Of a stretch of DNA of 64,000 nucleotides, positions 44,401-57,277 are shown one piece after another. The first letter of the stretch is position 1; each line of letters opens with the position of its first letter. Source of the DNA: Serripes groenlandicus (lineage: Eukaryota; Mollusca; Bivalvia; Cardiida; Cardiidae). The notes under the pieces were generated by a model. That model was given only the letters and a program-made list of their open reading frames with translations, did not search any database and had not been told where the DNA came from. The stretch spans positions 51,337,956 to 51,401,955 of the forward strand of contig JASEVX010000013.1 in NCBI GenBank assembly GCA_031761405.1, written 5' to 3'. The translations under genes were made by a program, and so were the position numbers.

Positions 44401-47400
44401 TCTGAAAGGTGTAACTATAACACTGTAGAAGCCAGGGTAAAATACATCCTGAACGGTGTAACTATAACACTGTAGAAGCCAGGGTAAAATACATCCTGAA
44501 CGGTGTAACTATAACACTGTAGAAACCAGGGTAAAATAGATCTTGAATGGTGTAATTATAACACTGTAGGAACCAGGGTAAAATACATCCAGAACGGTGT
44601 AACTATAACACTGTAGAAGCCAGGTTAAAATACATTCTGAATGGTGTAACTATAACACTGTAGAAGCCAGGGTAAAATACATCCTGAAAGGTGTAACTAT
44701 AACACTGTAGAAACCAGGGTAAAATACATCCTGAACGGTGTAACTATAACACTGTAGAAGCCAGGGTAAAATACATCATGTACGGTGTAACTATAACACT
44801 GTAGAAACCAGGGTAAAATAAATTATGAACGGTGTTACTAGTACACTGTAGGAACCAGGGTAAAATACATCTTGAACGGTGTAACTATAACACTGTAGAA
44901 GCCAGGTAAAATACATCGTGAAGGGTGTAACTATAACACTGTAGAAGCCATGGTAAAATACATCCTGAATGGTTTAACTATAACACTGTAGAAACCATTG
45001 TAAATTACATCTTGAACGGTGTAACTATAACACTGTAGAAACCATTGTAAGATACATCTTGAACGGTGTAACTATAACACTGTAGAAACCAGGGTAAAAT
45101 ACATCCTGAACGGTGTAACTATAACACTGTATAAACCAGGGTAAAATACATCGTGAACGGTGTAACTATAACACTGTAGAAGTCAGGGTAAAATACATCC
45201 TGAAAGGTGTAACTATAACACTGTAGAAACCAGGGTAAAATACATCTTGAACGGTGTAACTATAACACTGTAGAAACCATTGTAAAATACATCTTGAACG
45301 GTGTAACTATAACACTGTAGAAACCAGGGTAAAATACATCTTGAACGGTGTAACTATAACACTGTAGAAACCAGGGTAAAATACATATTGAACGGTGTAA
45401 CTATAACACTGTAGAAACCGTTGTAAAATACATCTTGAACGGTGTAACTATAACACTGTAGAAACCAGGGTAAAATACATCTTGAACGGTGTAACTATAA
45501 TACTGTAGAAACTATTGTAAAAAACATATTGAACGGTGTAACTATAACACTGTAGAAACCATTGTAAAATACATCTTGAACGGTGTAACTATAACACTGT
45601 AGAAGCCAGGGTAAAATACATCCTGAACGGTGTAACTATAACACTGTACAAACCAGGGTAAAATACATCTTGAACGGTGTAACTATAACACTGTAGAAAC
45701 CAGGGTAAAATACATCCTGAACAGTGTAACTATAACACTGTAGAAGCCAGGGTAAAATACATATTGAACGGTGTAACTATAACACTGTAGAAGCCAGGGT
45801 AAAATACATCTTGAAAGGTGTAACTATAACACTGTAGAAGCCAGGGTAAAATACATATTGAACGGTTTAATTATAACAATGTAGAAGCCAGGGTAAAATA
45901 CATCATGAAATAACACTGTGAAACCAGGGTAAAATACAAATTGAACGGTGTAACTATAACACTGTAGAAGTCAGGGTAAAATACATCCTGAAAGGTGTAA
46001 CTATAACACTGTAGAAACCAGGGTAAAATACATCTTGAACGGTGTAACTATAACACTGTAGAAACCATTGTAAAATACATCTTGAACGGTGTAACTATAA
46101 CACTGTAGAAACCAGGGTAAAATACATCTTGAACGGTGTAACTATAACACTGTAGAAACCAGGGTTAAAATACATATTGAACGGTGTAACTATAACACTG
46201 TAGAAACCGTTGTAAAATACATCTTGAACGGTGTAACTATAACACTGTAAAAACCAGGGTAAAATACATCTTGAACGGTGTAACTATAACACTGTAAAAA
46301 CCAGGGTAAAATACATCCTGAAAGGTGTAACTATAACACTGTAGAAACCAGGGTAAAATACATCTTGAACGGTGTAACTATAACACTGTAGAAACCAGGG
46401 TAAAATACATCTTGAACGGTGTAACTATAACACTGTAGAAACCAGGGTTAAAATACATATTGAACGGTGTAACTATAACACTGTAGAAACCGTTGTAAAA
46501 TACATCTTGAACGGTGTAACTATAACACTGTAAAAACCAGGGTAAAATACATCTTGAACGGTGTAACTATAACACTGTAGAAACCAGGGTAAAATACATC
46601 CTGAAAGGTGTAACTATAACACTGTAGAAACCAGGGTAAAATACATCTTGAACGGTGTAACTATAACACTGTAGAAGCCAGTGTAAAATACATCTTGAAC
46701 GGTGTAACTATAACACTGTAGAAGCCAGGGTAAAATACATCTTGAACGGTGTAACTATAACACTGTAGAAGCCAGGGTAAAATACATCCTGAACGGTGTA
46801 ACTATAACAATGTAGAAACCAGGGTAAAATACATCCTGAAAGGTGTAACTATAACACTGTAGAAACCAGGGGTAAAATACATTCTGAACGGTGTTACTAT
46901 AACACTGTAGAAACCAGTATAATATACATTCTGAACGGTGTAACTATAACACTGTAGAAACCAGGATAAAATACATCCTGAATGGTGTAACTATAACACT
47001 GTAGAAGCCAGGGTAAAATACATTCTGAAAGGTGTAACTATAACATTGTAGAAGTCAGGGTAAAATACATCCTGAACGGTATAACTATAACACTGTACAG
47101 ACCAGGATAAAATACATCCTGAAGGGTGTAAATATAACGCTGTAAAAGCCAGGGTAAAATACATTCTGAAAGGTGTAACTATAACACTGTAGAAGCAAGG
47201 GTAAAATACATTCTGAAAGGTGTAACTATAACACTGTAGAAGCCAGGGTAAAATACATCCTGAACGGTGTAACTATAACACTGTAGAAGCAAGGGTAAAA
47301 TACATTCTGAAGGGTGTAACTATAACACTCTAGAAGCCAGGGTAAAATACATTCTGAAAGGTGTAACTATAACACTGTAGAAGCCAGGGTAAAATACATC

Positions 47401-47560
47401 CTGAACGGTGTAACTATAACACTGTAGAAACCAGGGTAAAATACATTCAGAAGGGTGTAACTATAACACTGTAGACGCCAGGGTAAAATACATCCTGAAA
47501 TCTGTTACTATAACACTGTAGAAGCCAAGGTAAAATACATCCTGAACGTTGTAACTATAA
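44401..47560. repeat. 47-bp satellite array B, homogenised core
   Basis: About 67 copies of a 47-bp unit: GGTGTAACTATAACACTGTA, GAA(A/G)CCAGGGTAAAATACAT, C(C/T)TGAAC. Local higher-order copying is visible. A rare GGGTTAAAA variant recurs at 46161 and 46444, six monomers apart. A GTCAGGG-bearing block at 45180 recurs near 45969. Confidence 0.95.
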
Positions 47561-48990
47561 AACTGTTGAAGTAAGATTACAAACCCTCCTGAACGGTGTT
47601 ACTAGAAATAGTCGAGTAAACACCATTCATAATGGTGTAACTATAAAAGTCACAGTACACAACATTCTGAGTGATGTAACTATAAAAGGTAGAGTAAACA
47701 CCATTCTAAGTGGTGTAACATTATTACCGTTGAATGCAGAGTACACACCATTCTGAGTGGTATAACTATAAAAGGCAGAGTACACACCATTATGAGTGGT
47801 GTAACTATAAAAGGCAGAGTACAGACGATTATGAGTGGTGTAACATTAATACTGTTGAATGCAGAGTACACACAATTATGTGTGATGTAACTATAACAGG
47901 GAGAATACACACCATTCTGAGCGGTGTTACTATAAAAGGCAGAGAACACAACATTATGAATGGTGTAACTATACAAGGCAGAGTACACACCATTCTGAGT
48001 GATGTAACTATAAAAGGCAGAGTACAGACGATTATGAGTGGTGTAACATTAACACTGTTGAATGCAGAGTACACACAATTCTGTGTGATGTAACTATAAC
48101 AGGGAGAGTACACACCATTATGAATAGTGTAACTATACAAGGCAGAGTATACAACATTATGAATGGTGTAACTATACAAGGCAGAGTACACACCATTCTG
48201 AGTAATGAAACAATACAAGACAGAGTACACACCATTTTGAGCAATGTAGGTATAAAAGGCAGAGTGCACACAATGTTGAGTGATGTAACTATAACATGCA
48301 GTGTAAATACCATTCTGGGTAATGTAACATTAATACTGTTGAAGGCAGAGTATACACTATTTTGATTGATGCAACATTAATACTGTTGAAGGCAAAGTAC
48401 ATACCATTCTGAGTGATGTAACATTAATACTGTTGAAGGCGGAATACCTATCATTCTGAGTGATGCAACTATAACATGCAGAGTACACATCATTTTGAGT
48501 GGTGTAACTTTAAAAGGCAGAGTACACACCATTCTGAGTGACATAACCATAACATGCAGAGTACACACTATTCTGAGTGATGTACAATTAATACTGTTGA
48601 AAGCAGAGTATACAACAATGTGAGTGATGTAACTATAACATGCAAAGTACACACCATTATGAGTGGTTTAACTATAATATGCAGAGTACCCACCATTCTG
48701 AGTGATGTAAGATTAATACTGTTGAAATCAGAGTACACCCCATTCTGAGTGATGTAACATTAATACTTTCGAAAGCAGAGTATACACCATTATGACTGAT
48801 ATAACTATAACATGCAGAGAACATACATTTATGTGTCGTGTGACTATAAAAGGCAGAGTAAAAACTATTCTGAGTGGTGTAACATTAAAACTGTTGAAAG
48901 AAGAGTACACACCAGTATGAATGATGTAACTATAACATGCAGGGTACACACCAGTATTAGTGGTGTAACATTAATACTGTTGAAGGCAGA
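47561..48990. repeat. 47-bp satellite array B, distal block with short (~39-bp) monomers
   Basis: Mixture of 47-bp monomers (ACATTAATACTGTTGAA) and shortened ones (AACTATAAAAGGCAGAGTACA, AACTATAACATGCAGAGTACA) that lack about eight bases. GCAGAGTACACACCATTCTG is the common core. Long frames on both strands are artefacts of the array. Confidence 0.9.
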
Positions 48991-49425
48991 GTACGAAGTA
49001 TCCGACATCCCTTTTAGTCACTCAAATAACCACCCTTGAAATGGTAAGCCGAAAAACCAAAACGTGAATACATCTTTAATTCTTGCCTGTCACTTTGTAC
49101 AGCGAAATATACACAAAAACACAAAAACACAAGTAGGTTCTCAAATTAGTTAACTGTCAAGACCGATGATTGTGTTAACCCTTTGACTGTTGCAATCGAG
49201 TTTGTGAAACCTGTGCCACCGGTATACAATCTGACTAAAGTCAGGCTGAACTCAACTTTATAGTACAATTACATCCTTATATTCCCAGAACTATCAATGG
49301 TCTCTTATAAACGCAAAGGTGGACAATACCGTTTTAGAAAGACGGCATTGAAAGGGTTACGCTTTGTTTTACATGTCGTTTAGTTAATTTCCGCTAAATC
49401 GATTTTAGCTCCTTTATAATATAAT

Positions 49426-50672
49426 GGTAGCCAGAACTTTCGACGCCAAGATTTGTCAACCCCAGTTTCCTAAGTGTTTTCGTCCCCAGTTTTAATCAAA
49501 CCCATTATCGGTTTAAATAGGTGTGAATGGATGCTTTAAGTGTAATAAACATTCATTTCAAATGGAAAAAAACCCACAACAATTTGATTATTTAATTATG
49601 ATTTAATTATGATTTACTATGATTATTTAAATGATCTTGATGTGTTATAAATAGTGACTTTGAACACATTTTGTTATAAATGGAAAAACAAAAACAATTA
49701 TTCAATGAATTCAAATTTATTAAAGTCACAAGTAACACACAAATAATCCAATTTATTATAACTTTAGCAATTCTGAACAGAGTTTCACGAAATTATCAAC
49801 AATTTTAATGAAAATGTGGTAGGCAGATATACATTCATTACACACACATATACATATATACAATTTGTTATAGGACAACCAATTGTAGGATTCTTAAAAT
49901 TGAGCAATTAAAATAATTATATTATTACAACATTATCAATAAAACAAACACAAATTATGAAAAACATCAAAGGTAAGTGCAAACACACATTAGGTTTCAT
50001 CTTTTCATCTTGTGTGTGTATCAGGTGTTTACTAACAAAGTTAAACTCATCGTTAAATGTGCTGAAATTAAGCAAGGTTTTATCTTTTAATCTAGTGTGT
50101 GTATCATGTGCTACTAACAAAGTTTAACATGGATTATATTAATTGCTTAATATGAGCGCAATCAACAATGTGTTTCTTTAAATTTGTTAGTAGCACATGA
50201 AACACAAAAACGATGAAAAGACGAAACCTTGTTTAATTTCAGCGCAAATAAAGTTTATTTAAGTTTTTTCAAAAATACATCAATAGTATTGTAAACAACA
50301 ATTAAATTTACTAAGGATTACAATAGACGTATTCATTAAGTATTTAAAACAGACTTTTAATACAATTATACAATCAGACGAACATTAGCACCCATAAATA
50401 AATAATAATCATTTAATTTTACATTATCAAAACAAATGTAGCGAATTTACAACATACAAAGCACAATCATTATACAACATTTTTATCAAAATATTAACAT
50501 ACATTTTTATTACAATGTTAACATATATTATGACAATAAACATTATCAAAATGTAGTGATTATACAACAAAATAACCATCATCATTTCACACCAATATAA
50601 ACCGAAAATGGGGTAGTCTAAAATTGGGGTCGAAAAGACTTAGGAAACTTGGGGTCGAACGTTCTAGAAGCC
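49426..50672. mobile_element. 1.25-kb non-autonomous TIR element with 8-bp target duplication
   Basis: The left end GGTAGCCAGAACTTTCGACG and the right end GTCGAACGTTCTAGAAGCC are inverted. The arms extend about 75 bp (TTTCCTAAGT then TTTTCG on the left, CGAAAAGACTTAGGAAAC on the right). The target duplication is AAAATAAT on the right and AATATAAT on the left. The interior is AT-rich with further subterminal inverted words and no transposase frame. The 8-bp duplication is compatible with hAT-type elements, but the terminal sequence alone does not prove it. Confidence 0.75.
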
Positions 50673-51237
50673 AAAATAATTCCGAGTCACTAATACTTAC
50701 AGATTACGGTTGTATTTCATGTTCTTAAATCCGTATGTGGCCTCAAAACTTGATGTTGTTTGATAACAATTAATTGATTACCAACACATACATACACCAT
50801 TCAATTGACTGGACTCGAAATTAGATATATGTGATACCATTGTAAGAGTTTGTTGATTGGTGTAATTGGTGAGACTGGGTTCACAACGGTTCCTTATCGA
50901 CCTACATTTCTAGTGCAGTGGTTTGACTAGAATTGGGGTCGAAAAGACTTAGGAAACTTGGGGTCGAACGTTCTAGAAGCCAAAATAATTCTGAGTCACT
51001 AATACTTACAGATTACGGTTGTATTTCATGTTCTTAAATCCGTATGTGGCCTCAAAACTTGATGTTGTTTGATAACAATTAATTGATTACCAACACATAC
51101 ATACACCATTCAATTCACTGGACTCGAAATTAGATATAAGTGATACCATTGTAAGAGTTTGTGGATTGGTGTAATTGGTGAGACTGGGTTTACAACGGTT
51201 CCTTATCGACCTACATTTCTAGTACAGTGGTTTGAAT
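50620..51237. repeat. 309-bp tandem duplication including the element's right end
   Basis: ATTGGGGTCGAAAAGACTTA occurs at 50623 and 50932. The two 309-bp units are nearly identical through CATTTCTAGT(G/A)CAGTGGTTTGA. This duplicates the right TIR arm together with host flank. Confidence 0.9.
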
Positions 51238-51860
51238 TATGTATTTATGAGTCCTCAGTAAATTAATTTTCACAATAATACAAATACTCGTCTGAGTGAA
51301 TTGGACGATTCCTTTGAATACCAACAGGATAGTGTTTAGTTCAGTAATTAAATCTATATTTCAGAGCAGTTATCAATTTATTCTGGACTCCTTATAAGTG
51401 CCTTTATTGACAACCTTAGACTAGATATGTAAATTTTGTAAAATAAGATATTTATTTATGAGCAAAGATCAGTGTTCCAACTCACATTTTTCTCCAAGGG
51501 TAAACTTACCCCTTGAGTTGAATATCGGGGGGTAAGATTTATTTTAAGGGGGTATGAAATTTTGAAGGCAAATTTATCATAATAAAATAGGATCAACAGC
51601 AAGCACATGGTTGTTAAGATCAATATCCCTACACCGTAACAAATTCAAATTAATACAGTAGTGACACTTACTTTTCTACATTCCGTACACACCAATTAGA
51701 AGGCATAGATTAATATAATGTCCAAGTGAAAGCTGTCCGATTTGATTTATTATTAAAGATCGCAGCAGAAATTATATCGGTAAAAAAAATAAGTAATTCG
51801 TAATCAGGGAAACTTTATAGTACAAAGTACCCGACTGATTGTTATGAACTTTGATTTATT

Positions 51861-52499
51861 TCCACACGGTAAATCTTGTTTCAATACAAAATAGCAGTTA
51901 TGTGCGGTCATTATTATATGTAAATATTCATTCCGAATTTGAAGATTTTTTATTTTTATATGAAATAAATAAACCATAAAATAATTATATCAGACGAACG
52001 TCAGGCACCCACAGGCGGTGCTCTTGTTATATTTACGATATGCTTTTTGGTCGCGTATTTTTTGTACGCGCAATCTACCATACGGCCTAAAATACATGGT
52101 GTAAGTGAACTTGTGAACATTTTACGCGTGTGGGAACACTGATGATCAATGACCCAGGACTCCTTAGGACATTTTATATTTGATTGGTTAATTTTGTAAC
52201 TCAATCAATTTATTAATGTCATATTTTGGAGCAATGGTCAATTTATGCATGGCTTCCTTTTTAACCAAGATAATAATTTAAATTTACGTTGATCAGATGA
52301 ATAGTTGGTAATGAGTATAAATCATAAAATAAAAGCTACAAGACGGGCGACGAGTTTTATACGTTTTCATAGCATCAGAAGGCTACACTGTATTGCATCT
52401 ACAACAGTAGAGGGATGTTAAGAAATATCCAATGTTTACACGCAGGTACGTAATTTTGAGCTCAGTGGTTCTAATTTTGTTGTCAGGCATCCAGAGTGA
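51861..52499. other. No gene recognised
   Basis: AT-rich sequence without supported gene or repeat. Confidence 0.5.
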
Positions 52500-53050
52500 A
52501 ATACCGGTGCTGATGAAAGCAGAGTAGACTCCATTCTGAGTGCTGTAACTATAATAATGTTGAAAATAAACTTCATTCTGAGTGGTGTAACTGTAGTAAT
52601 GTTGAGAGCAGCGTAAGAACCATTCGTCCGAATAAATGAAGTATTTTGGAATGTGGATTAAAACACAGTTAGTCTTGAAAAAACTATCAAACTGTTGAAG
52701 TAGAGTATACACCATTATGAGTGGTAATGTAACTATAATACTGTTGAAGGGAAAGTACACACCATTCTGAGTGGTGTAACCATAATACTGTTGAAGGCAG
52801 AGTAAACACATTTTTGAGAGATGTAAGTACATTACTGTTGAAGGCAGAGTAAACACATTTTTGAGAGATGTAAGTACATTACTGTTGAAGGCAGAGTAAA
52901 CACATGTTTGAGAGATGTAAGTACATTACTGTTGAAGGCAGAGTAAACACAGTTCTATGTGATATACATGTACATATATTTCTGTTGAATGCAGAATTAA
53001 CACAATTATGAGTGATGTAACTAAAATAATGTTGATAGCAGAGTATTCAC
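52500..53050. repeat. 47-bp satellite, array C part 1 (type B monomers)
   Basis: About ten monomers with GTTGAAGGCAGAGTAAACAC. Four near-identical ones at 52790-52945 carry ATTTTTGAGAGATGTAAGTA. A non-monomeric spacer with ATTAAAACA occurs at about 52625-52680 and again at 53050-53110. Confidence 0.85.
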
Positions 53051-53114
53051 CCATTCATCATGAAATAATAAAGATATTGTGGAAAACTGATTAAAACATG
53101 TTTTGTATTGAGAT

Positions 53115-53350
53115 AAATATAACACTGTTGAAAGTAGAGTATACTTCATTCTTGCTTATATAACTGTAATACTATTGAAAGTAGAGTATACACCATTCTG
53201 GGTTATATAACTATAATACTGTTGAATGCAGATTATACACCGTTCTGGGTTATATAACTATAATACTGTTGAAAATAGAGTACACACCATTCTGGGTTAT
53301 ATAACTATAATATTGTTGAAAGTAGAGTATACACCCTTCTGTGTTATATA
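53115..53350. repeat. 47-bp satellite, array C part 2 (type A monomers)
   Basis: Five monomers of the type found at 1-5340 (GTAGAGTATACACCATTCTG then GGTTATATAACTATAATAC). Types A and B therefore lie side by side at one locus. Confidence 0.9.
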
Positions 53351-53776
53351 AATAATATCTATAAGTGCTACCTATTTACGAAAAAACATAAAATGATTGT
53401 AAACAAAATATTAAAGAGTATTCTATGGCCATCAACAAATATTTAAAAATAGACGATAAAAATCTTCATGTCATGTGTTTTGCATGATCATGACATGTTT
53501 GGAATTTGTATTACTGTCGTCTATTAATACGGACAGAAAATAATAAAGTAAAGATTTTCAGAAAATTTGTAATTAATTAATAATGACCAATGTTTAATAA
53601 AAGGGCCAATATGACCCTTCATTTATCATCTGAATGATGGTATAAAAGCCAATGTGTAAATGATTGTATCAGGGGGAAATTTGTTTATTTCAGCTTCTTT
53701 CTGATGCCACCTGGCGACTACCTTTTGCAACCATTCAATATGGCTGCAACAAATTATGAAAGACAAGTTTCTGCTA
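53351..53776. other. No gene recognised
   Basis: AT-rich. A fragment near 53700 (CTTTCTGATGCCACCTGGCG) belongs to the interspersed family seen at 54050. Confidence 0.5.
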
Positions 53777-53941
53777 AACCCTTTCCTTAATGCAGCCGGC
53801 TTCCTAAGCCTCTATAGGACGTAGGAAACGTTTGCGACCAAGGAACAATTGCTCATTATGAGCTATGTATACTTTTTCCACAATGCCCGATCAATAATTA
53901 TAGTCGTATGTAGCAGATTTGTTGTATGTGGGTAAGGATCA
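53777..53941. mobile_element. piggyBac-like MITE (shortened)
   Basis: CTAAACCCTTTCCTTAATGC at the left. ACAATTGCTCATTATGAGC forms the centre. TAGCAGATTTGTTGTATGTG and GGTAAGGAT close the right. Confidence 0.6.
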
Positions 53942-54239
53942 ATCATCTTGATATCGATAATAAACAAGTGGATAAAGATGGTCCTAAATCGACCACATCG
54001 TAATTGGTTAAGTGGATTTGGAGAAGATGACATTTAAAGTTCAATTGACCCCTTTTCTGATGCCACCAGATTGTTATTTCTTTCGGCCAATCAATATAGC
54101 TTCTACTATGACTGCCATGAGTTTCAACAGATCAAGATCGCTTGAATAATTTAGCGGATTAGGAGTAGATGTAAATTGAAGCTTTAAGTTCATTTAACCT
54201 CATATCTGATGCTAACAGATTGCTTCTACTAATTGTGTA

Positions 54240-54456
54240 CCGCTTTGGTGGTGTAGTTGTAGAGCGTCCGTTTCGGGTGCAAGAAGACGAGAGAAAGATC
54301 CCCGGCAGGGTCATTCTTAAGACTTTATAATGGCAGTAATGGCTACCCTCCTTGGCGTTAAGGGTTTCGGGGTAACCAAATATTGACTGGCTAGTATCAG
54401 GATAAATAAACCAGTAGTACTTGTAACTTATCCAGGAAACATGTGATATAGCTAAA
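54240..54456 (+). repeat. tRNA-derived SINE with a single-copy 3' module
   Basis: Head GGTGGTGTAGTTGTAGAGCG, degraded B-box, body GGTCATTCTTAAGACTTTAT. The 3' module (TATCAGGATAAAT, CCAGTAGTACT, ACTTATCCAGGA, TGATATAGCT) is the single-copy version of the 70-bp array at 9921-10480. Confidence 0.85.
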
Positions 54457-54490
54457 ACCATAGTGGCCCTGGATCGTTCATCATATACCC

Positions 54491-54826
54491 GGCTGTAGCT
54501 TTTCCGGGGACTCTTACACAATTCCCCGGAAAATCCCCGGAGTATTCGGACAACTTTCCAGGGATACTTTGGGATAATCTGACACTTTCCATGGAAACTC
54601 CAGTACATTTAAGTGGAAAACCCGGAACGGTTCCATGGACACCCCGGAACGGTTCTGTGAACACCCTGGAATGGTTCCGTGGACCCCGGAGTATTCGGAC
54701 CACTTCCAGCGTTTCTGCATCTTAACATAACATTCCATGGTTTTTTCCATGGTTTTTCCATGGTTTCCCTGTATTTTCCGTGTATTTTTGTATTTTGTGT
54801 TAAGAGTCCCCGGAAAAGTTACAGCC
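54491..54826. mobile_element. ~336-bp TIR element
   Basis: GGCTGTAGCTTTTCCGGGGA at the left and TCCCCGGAAAAGTTACAGCC at the right are inverses with one mismatch. The inversion extends through CTCTTA/TAAGAG. The interior has many TTCCATGG and CCGGAA words. No credible coding region. Confidence 0.85.
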
Positions 54827-54834
54827 TGGTAGTC

Positions 54835-55500
54835 AATGACAACAACTCTTTCGAACTTGGCCTAGATATCATCACAAGACAATCCTTCTGACAAAATACT
54901 GCTTCCAGACTGTTAACAATATTTTCCTTCAATTTGGCCTAGTGACCTAGTTTTTTTTATCAGACATGACCAACATTCAAATCTTAAAATCTACAACACA
55001 TTAATTCAAGTTGAAAATGCGGCCTTCTCCAGTGTTAACAAGAAATTCCTTCCATTTGATATTGCAACTAAGATTTCTTTCCGAAATGACCCATATTAGA
55101 ACACGCCCTAGATATCATCAAGACATACCATACCTTCTGGCCTAGTGACCTAGTTTTTGACGAGTTATGACCTATATTCAATCTTAGCTTCGATATTTTC
55201 AGTCCATTTAAAATTACAAAGTTTCATTATTCTTGAGTTAAAAATGCGGCCTCCAGAATGTTAACAAGATTTTCCTTCAATTTAATCTAGTGACCTAGTG
55301 TTTAACCTGACATGACCAATATTTAACCTTGGCCTAGAAATAAGCAAGATAAAACAACAGAATAAGTTTCATGAAGATTGGATGATAATAGTGAGTGTTA
55401 ATAAGCAAATTATTTACAACGGAAGACAAATGAGGGAAATAAGGCGATCACAAAAACTCACCATGATAACTGTTTGCTCAGGTGAGTTAAAAGCAGCATA
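54835..55500 (-). repeat. Interspersed element with repeated GACCTAG words
   Basis: Diverged internal repeats of GGCCTAGTGACCTAGTTTTT and GCCTAGATATCATCA, spaced about 190-200 bp. It ends CTGTTTGCTCAGGTGAG, like the element ending at 37175. Confidence 0.7.
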
Positions 55501-55887
55501 AAACACCAAACAATCCATCATTAATATACTAGTTATGTAAAGGGGTATTAAGGGATAATTTCTACCTCTTTATTTTGAAAGCAGACAAGCAATTAAAATC
55601 TTTCATTAGAATGACATTTTGTCATTTTGCCATTTTCCCGAACCCACATGGCTGCCATGTTTTCAAACAAATCAATATGGCTTGACAGTTTGTTAGAGGG
55701 TCACCCAAAGAATGTTTCTGCATAATTATCTTGGAATTTGGCAAGCGGATTCAGAGAAGAAGAATTTAAAAGTTTTGCAATTTTCACCCCTTTCTGATCC
55801 CTCGCAACCAAAGTTCTATATCAAACTTAAGTCGTTGAACAATTTTTGATGAGGGTCACCAAAGGAATATTCATGTGACGTTTGATT
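55501..55887. repeat. Interspersed element piece
   Basis: CATGGCTGCCATGTTTTC, GAGGGTCACCCAAAGAATG and GGCAAGCGGATTCAGAGAAG relate it to 36780-37060 and 53640-54180. Confidence 0.6.
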
Positions 55888-56121
55888 AATTAACCCTTTC
55901 CCTCATATAGACGCTTTCTGATGCCTCGGCAGCAGACGGGTTTTTGAAAACATGTCAACAAAAGAAGAAATTGCTCAAAATGAGCAATCTCTCCTTTTGT
56001 CACCATGTTTTCAACTCTATTCAATTATTGTTCTTTCATTTATAGGGAGTTTCAAATTGATTTCGGGTATGTTTTTAAAGTCGTCTGCTGCAGATTTGTT
56101 GTATGTGGGAAAGGGTTAAAA
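55888..56121. mobile_element. piggyBac-like MITE (best preserved copy)
   Basis: Flanked by TTAA on both sides. Left terminus CCCTTTCCCTCATATAGACG, right terminus TGTATGTGGGAAAGGG. The inner arms are CTCGGCAGCAGACGGG and GTCGTCTGCTGCAGATTTG. The centre is a hairpin, GAAATTGCTCAAAATGAGCA. TTAA targets and CCC ends are hallmarks of piggyBac-type transposons. There is no transposase. Confidence 0.85.
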
Positions 56122-56520
56122 ATGCACCACCAGTTTCAGAGAAGAAGATTTGATTTACAACGGACAGTGAGTGATTACAATAGATAACAATGAGCCTTCG
56201 GCTTGAAGTTGATCTAAAAATAAGTAAAAAGTGTAACATTAAAGATCAAATCTTAACTTTAATTGTTATAGATATTGCATGTATTCTTACATTCTCGCAT
56301 ACAAGGAATTTGATTCAGATAACTTTGAAATTGTCAAAGTCTGGAGGAAGCTGGATAAATCTTAATGTAAGAAAGTACAATTCTGTGATAATATGCAAAT
56401 CTTAAAAGGAAAAATAGAAATTAATCATCTCGAGAAAGTGCTGTTTTTTTCACTCAGTATGTGTTAACATGTTGCCTGCTTCTGATACATCAGTAGTAGT
56501 AGTCTGTAAGTGGTAAATGG

Positions 56521-56751
56521 ATAACCCGTTTTTATATGTAGATGCTTTCTGAAGCCTCTGCAGCAGACAAACTTTGAAAACAGTGTGACAAAAAGAAATA
56601 TTGCTCATAATGAGTAATTTCCCCTTTTGCCAACATGTTTTCAACTATATTCAATAATAATCTTTTTGAATATATAGACATTTTCCAAAATGTTGTCTAA
56701 GTGTTTTCAAAGTGGTCTGCTGCATATTTGTTGCATGTTGGAAAGTGTTAA
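56521..56751. mobile_element. piggyBac-like MITE (diverged)
   Basis: GATAACCCGTTTTTATATGT at the left, CCTCTGCAGCAGACAAAC inside, TGTTGGAAAGTGTTAA at the right. Confidence 0.7.
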
Positions 56752-57009
56752 GAAAACTGAAATTACTCTAAAATGTATGTACCTATATAATTTAAAGCTA
56801 AACAATATTTTGTTTTCTTATTGTCAGGTAGGACTACTTCTTTATTTGATGTGGATGACTTATGAAACATCTGAAGCATTGATGTGTAAAACATACGGAG
56901 AGAAAATTGAAATTGCTTTTATTGAACAATTTATACATTTTTTTTCTTTTAGTGAATGTTACTGTATCTCATAATGCAAATTGTCTACTGTCTATAATAT
57001 TCATATATT

Positions 57010-57150
57010 TCCCACATTCAACATATCTGCAGCAACCCTTTGAAAATATTTTGGAAAGAAATACTGAAAAAGTGAAAACATTGTGGTAGAAGGAGAAACT
57101 GCTCATTTTGAGCATTTTCTACAATTGCACTCATGTTTTCAAAAGAGTTC
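57010..57150. mobile_element. piggyBac-like MITE fragment
   Basis: CCCACATTCAACATATCTGC at the left and GAGAAACTGCTCATTTTGAG at the centre. The right arm is lost. Confidence 0.6.
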
Positions 57151-57277
57151 TTTTCACAAATTACATTATACTATAATTTGTCATGATATTAAATGTTAGT
57201 GCCCAAAACCTCTATGTACTTGTAAGCAAGTATTAGTGTTTAATCCTGTCCCACATGCAGATGACTTATAAATTTAA

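Larger units (their letters stand above)
48991..51860. repeat. Dispersed segment, copy 2 (paralogous to 19131-20560)
   Basis: Starts abruptly at the end of array B with GAAGTATCCGACATCCC. It follows copy 1 in order but contains a complete TIR element (49426-50672) and a 309-bp tandem duplication. It ends near 51850, after TTTATAGTACAAAGTACCCG. Confidence 0.8.

Noticed and set aside
43926..48990. Repeat-containing protein genes on both strands (frames up to 146 codons)
   Set aside because: The frames run only through satellite monomers, shift with the 47-bp period, and lack consistent starts or domains.
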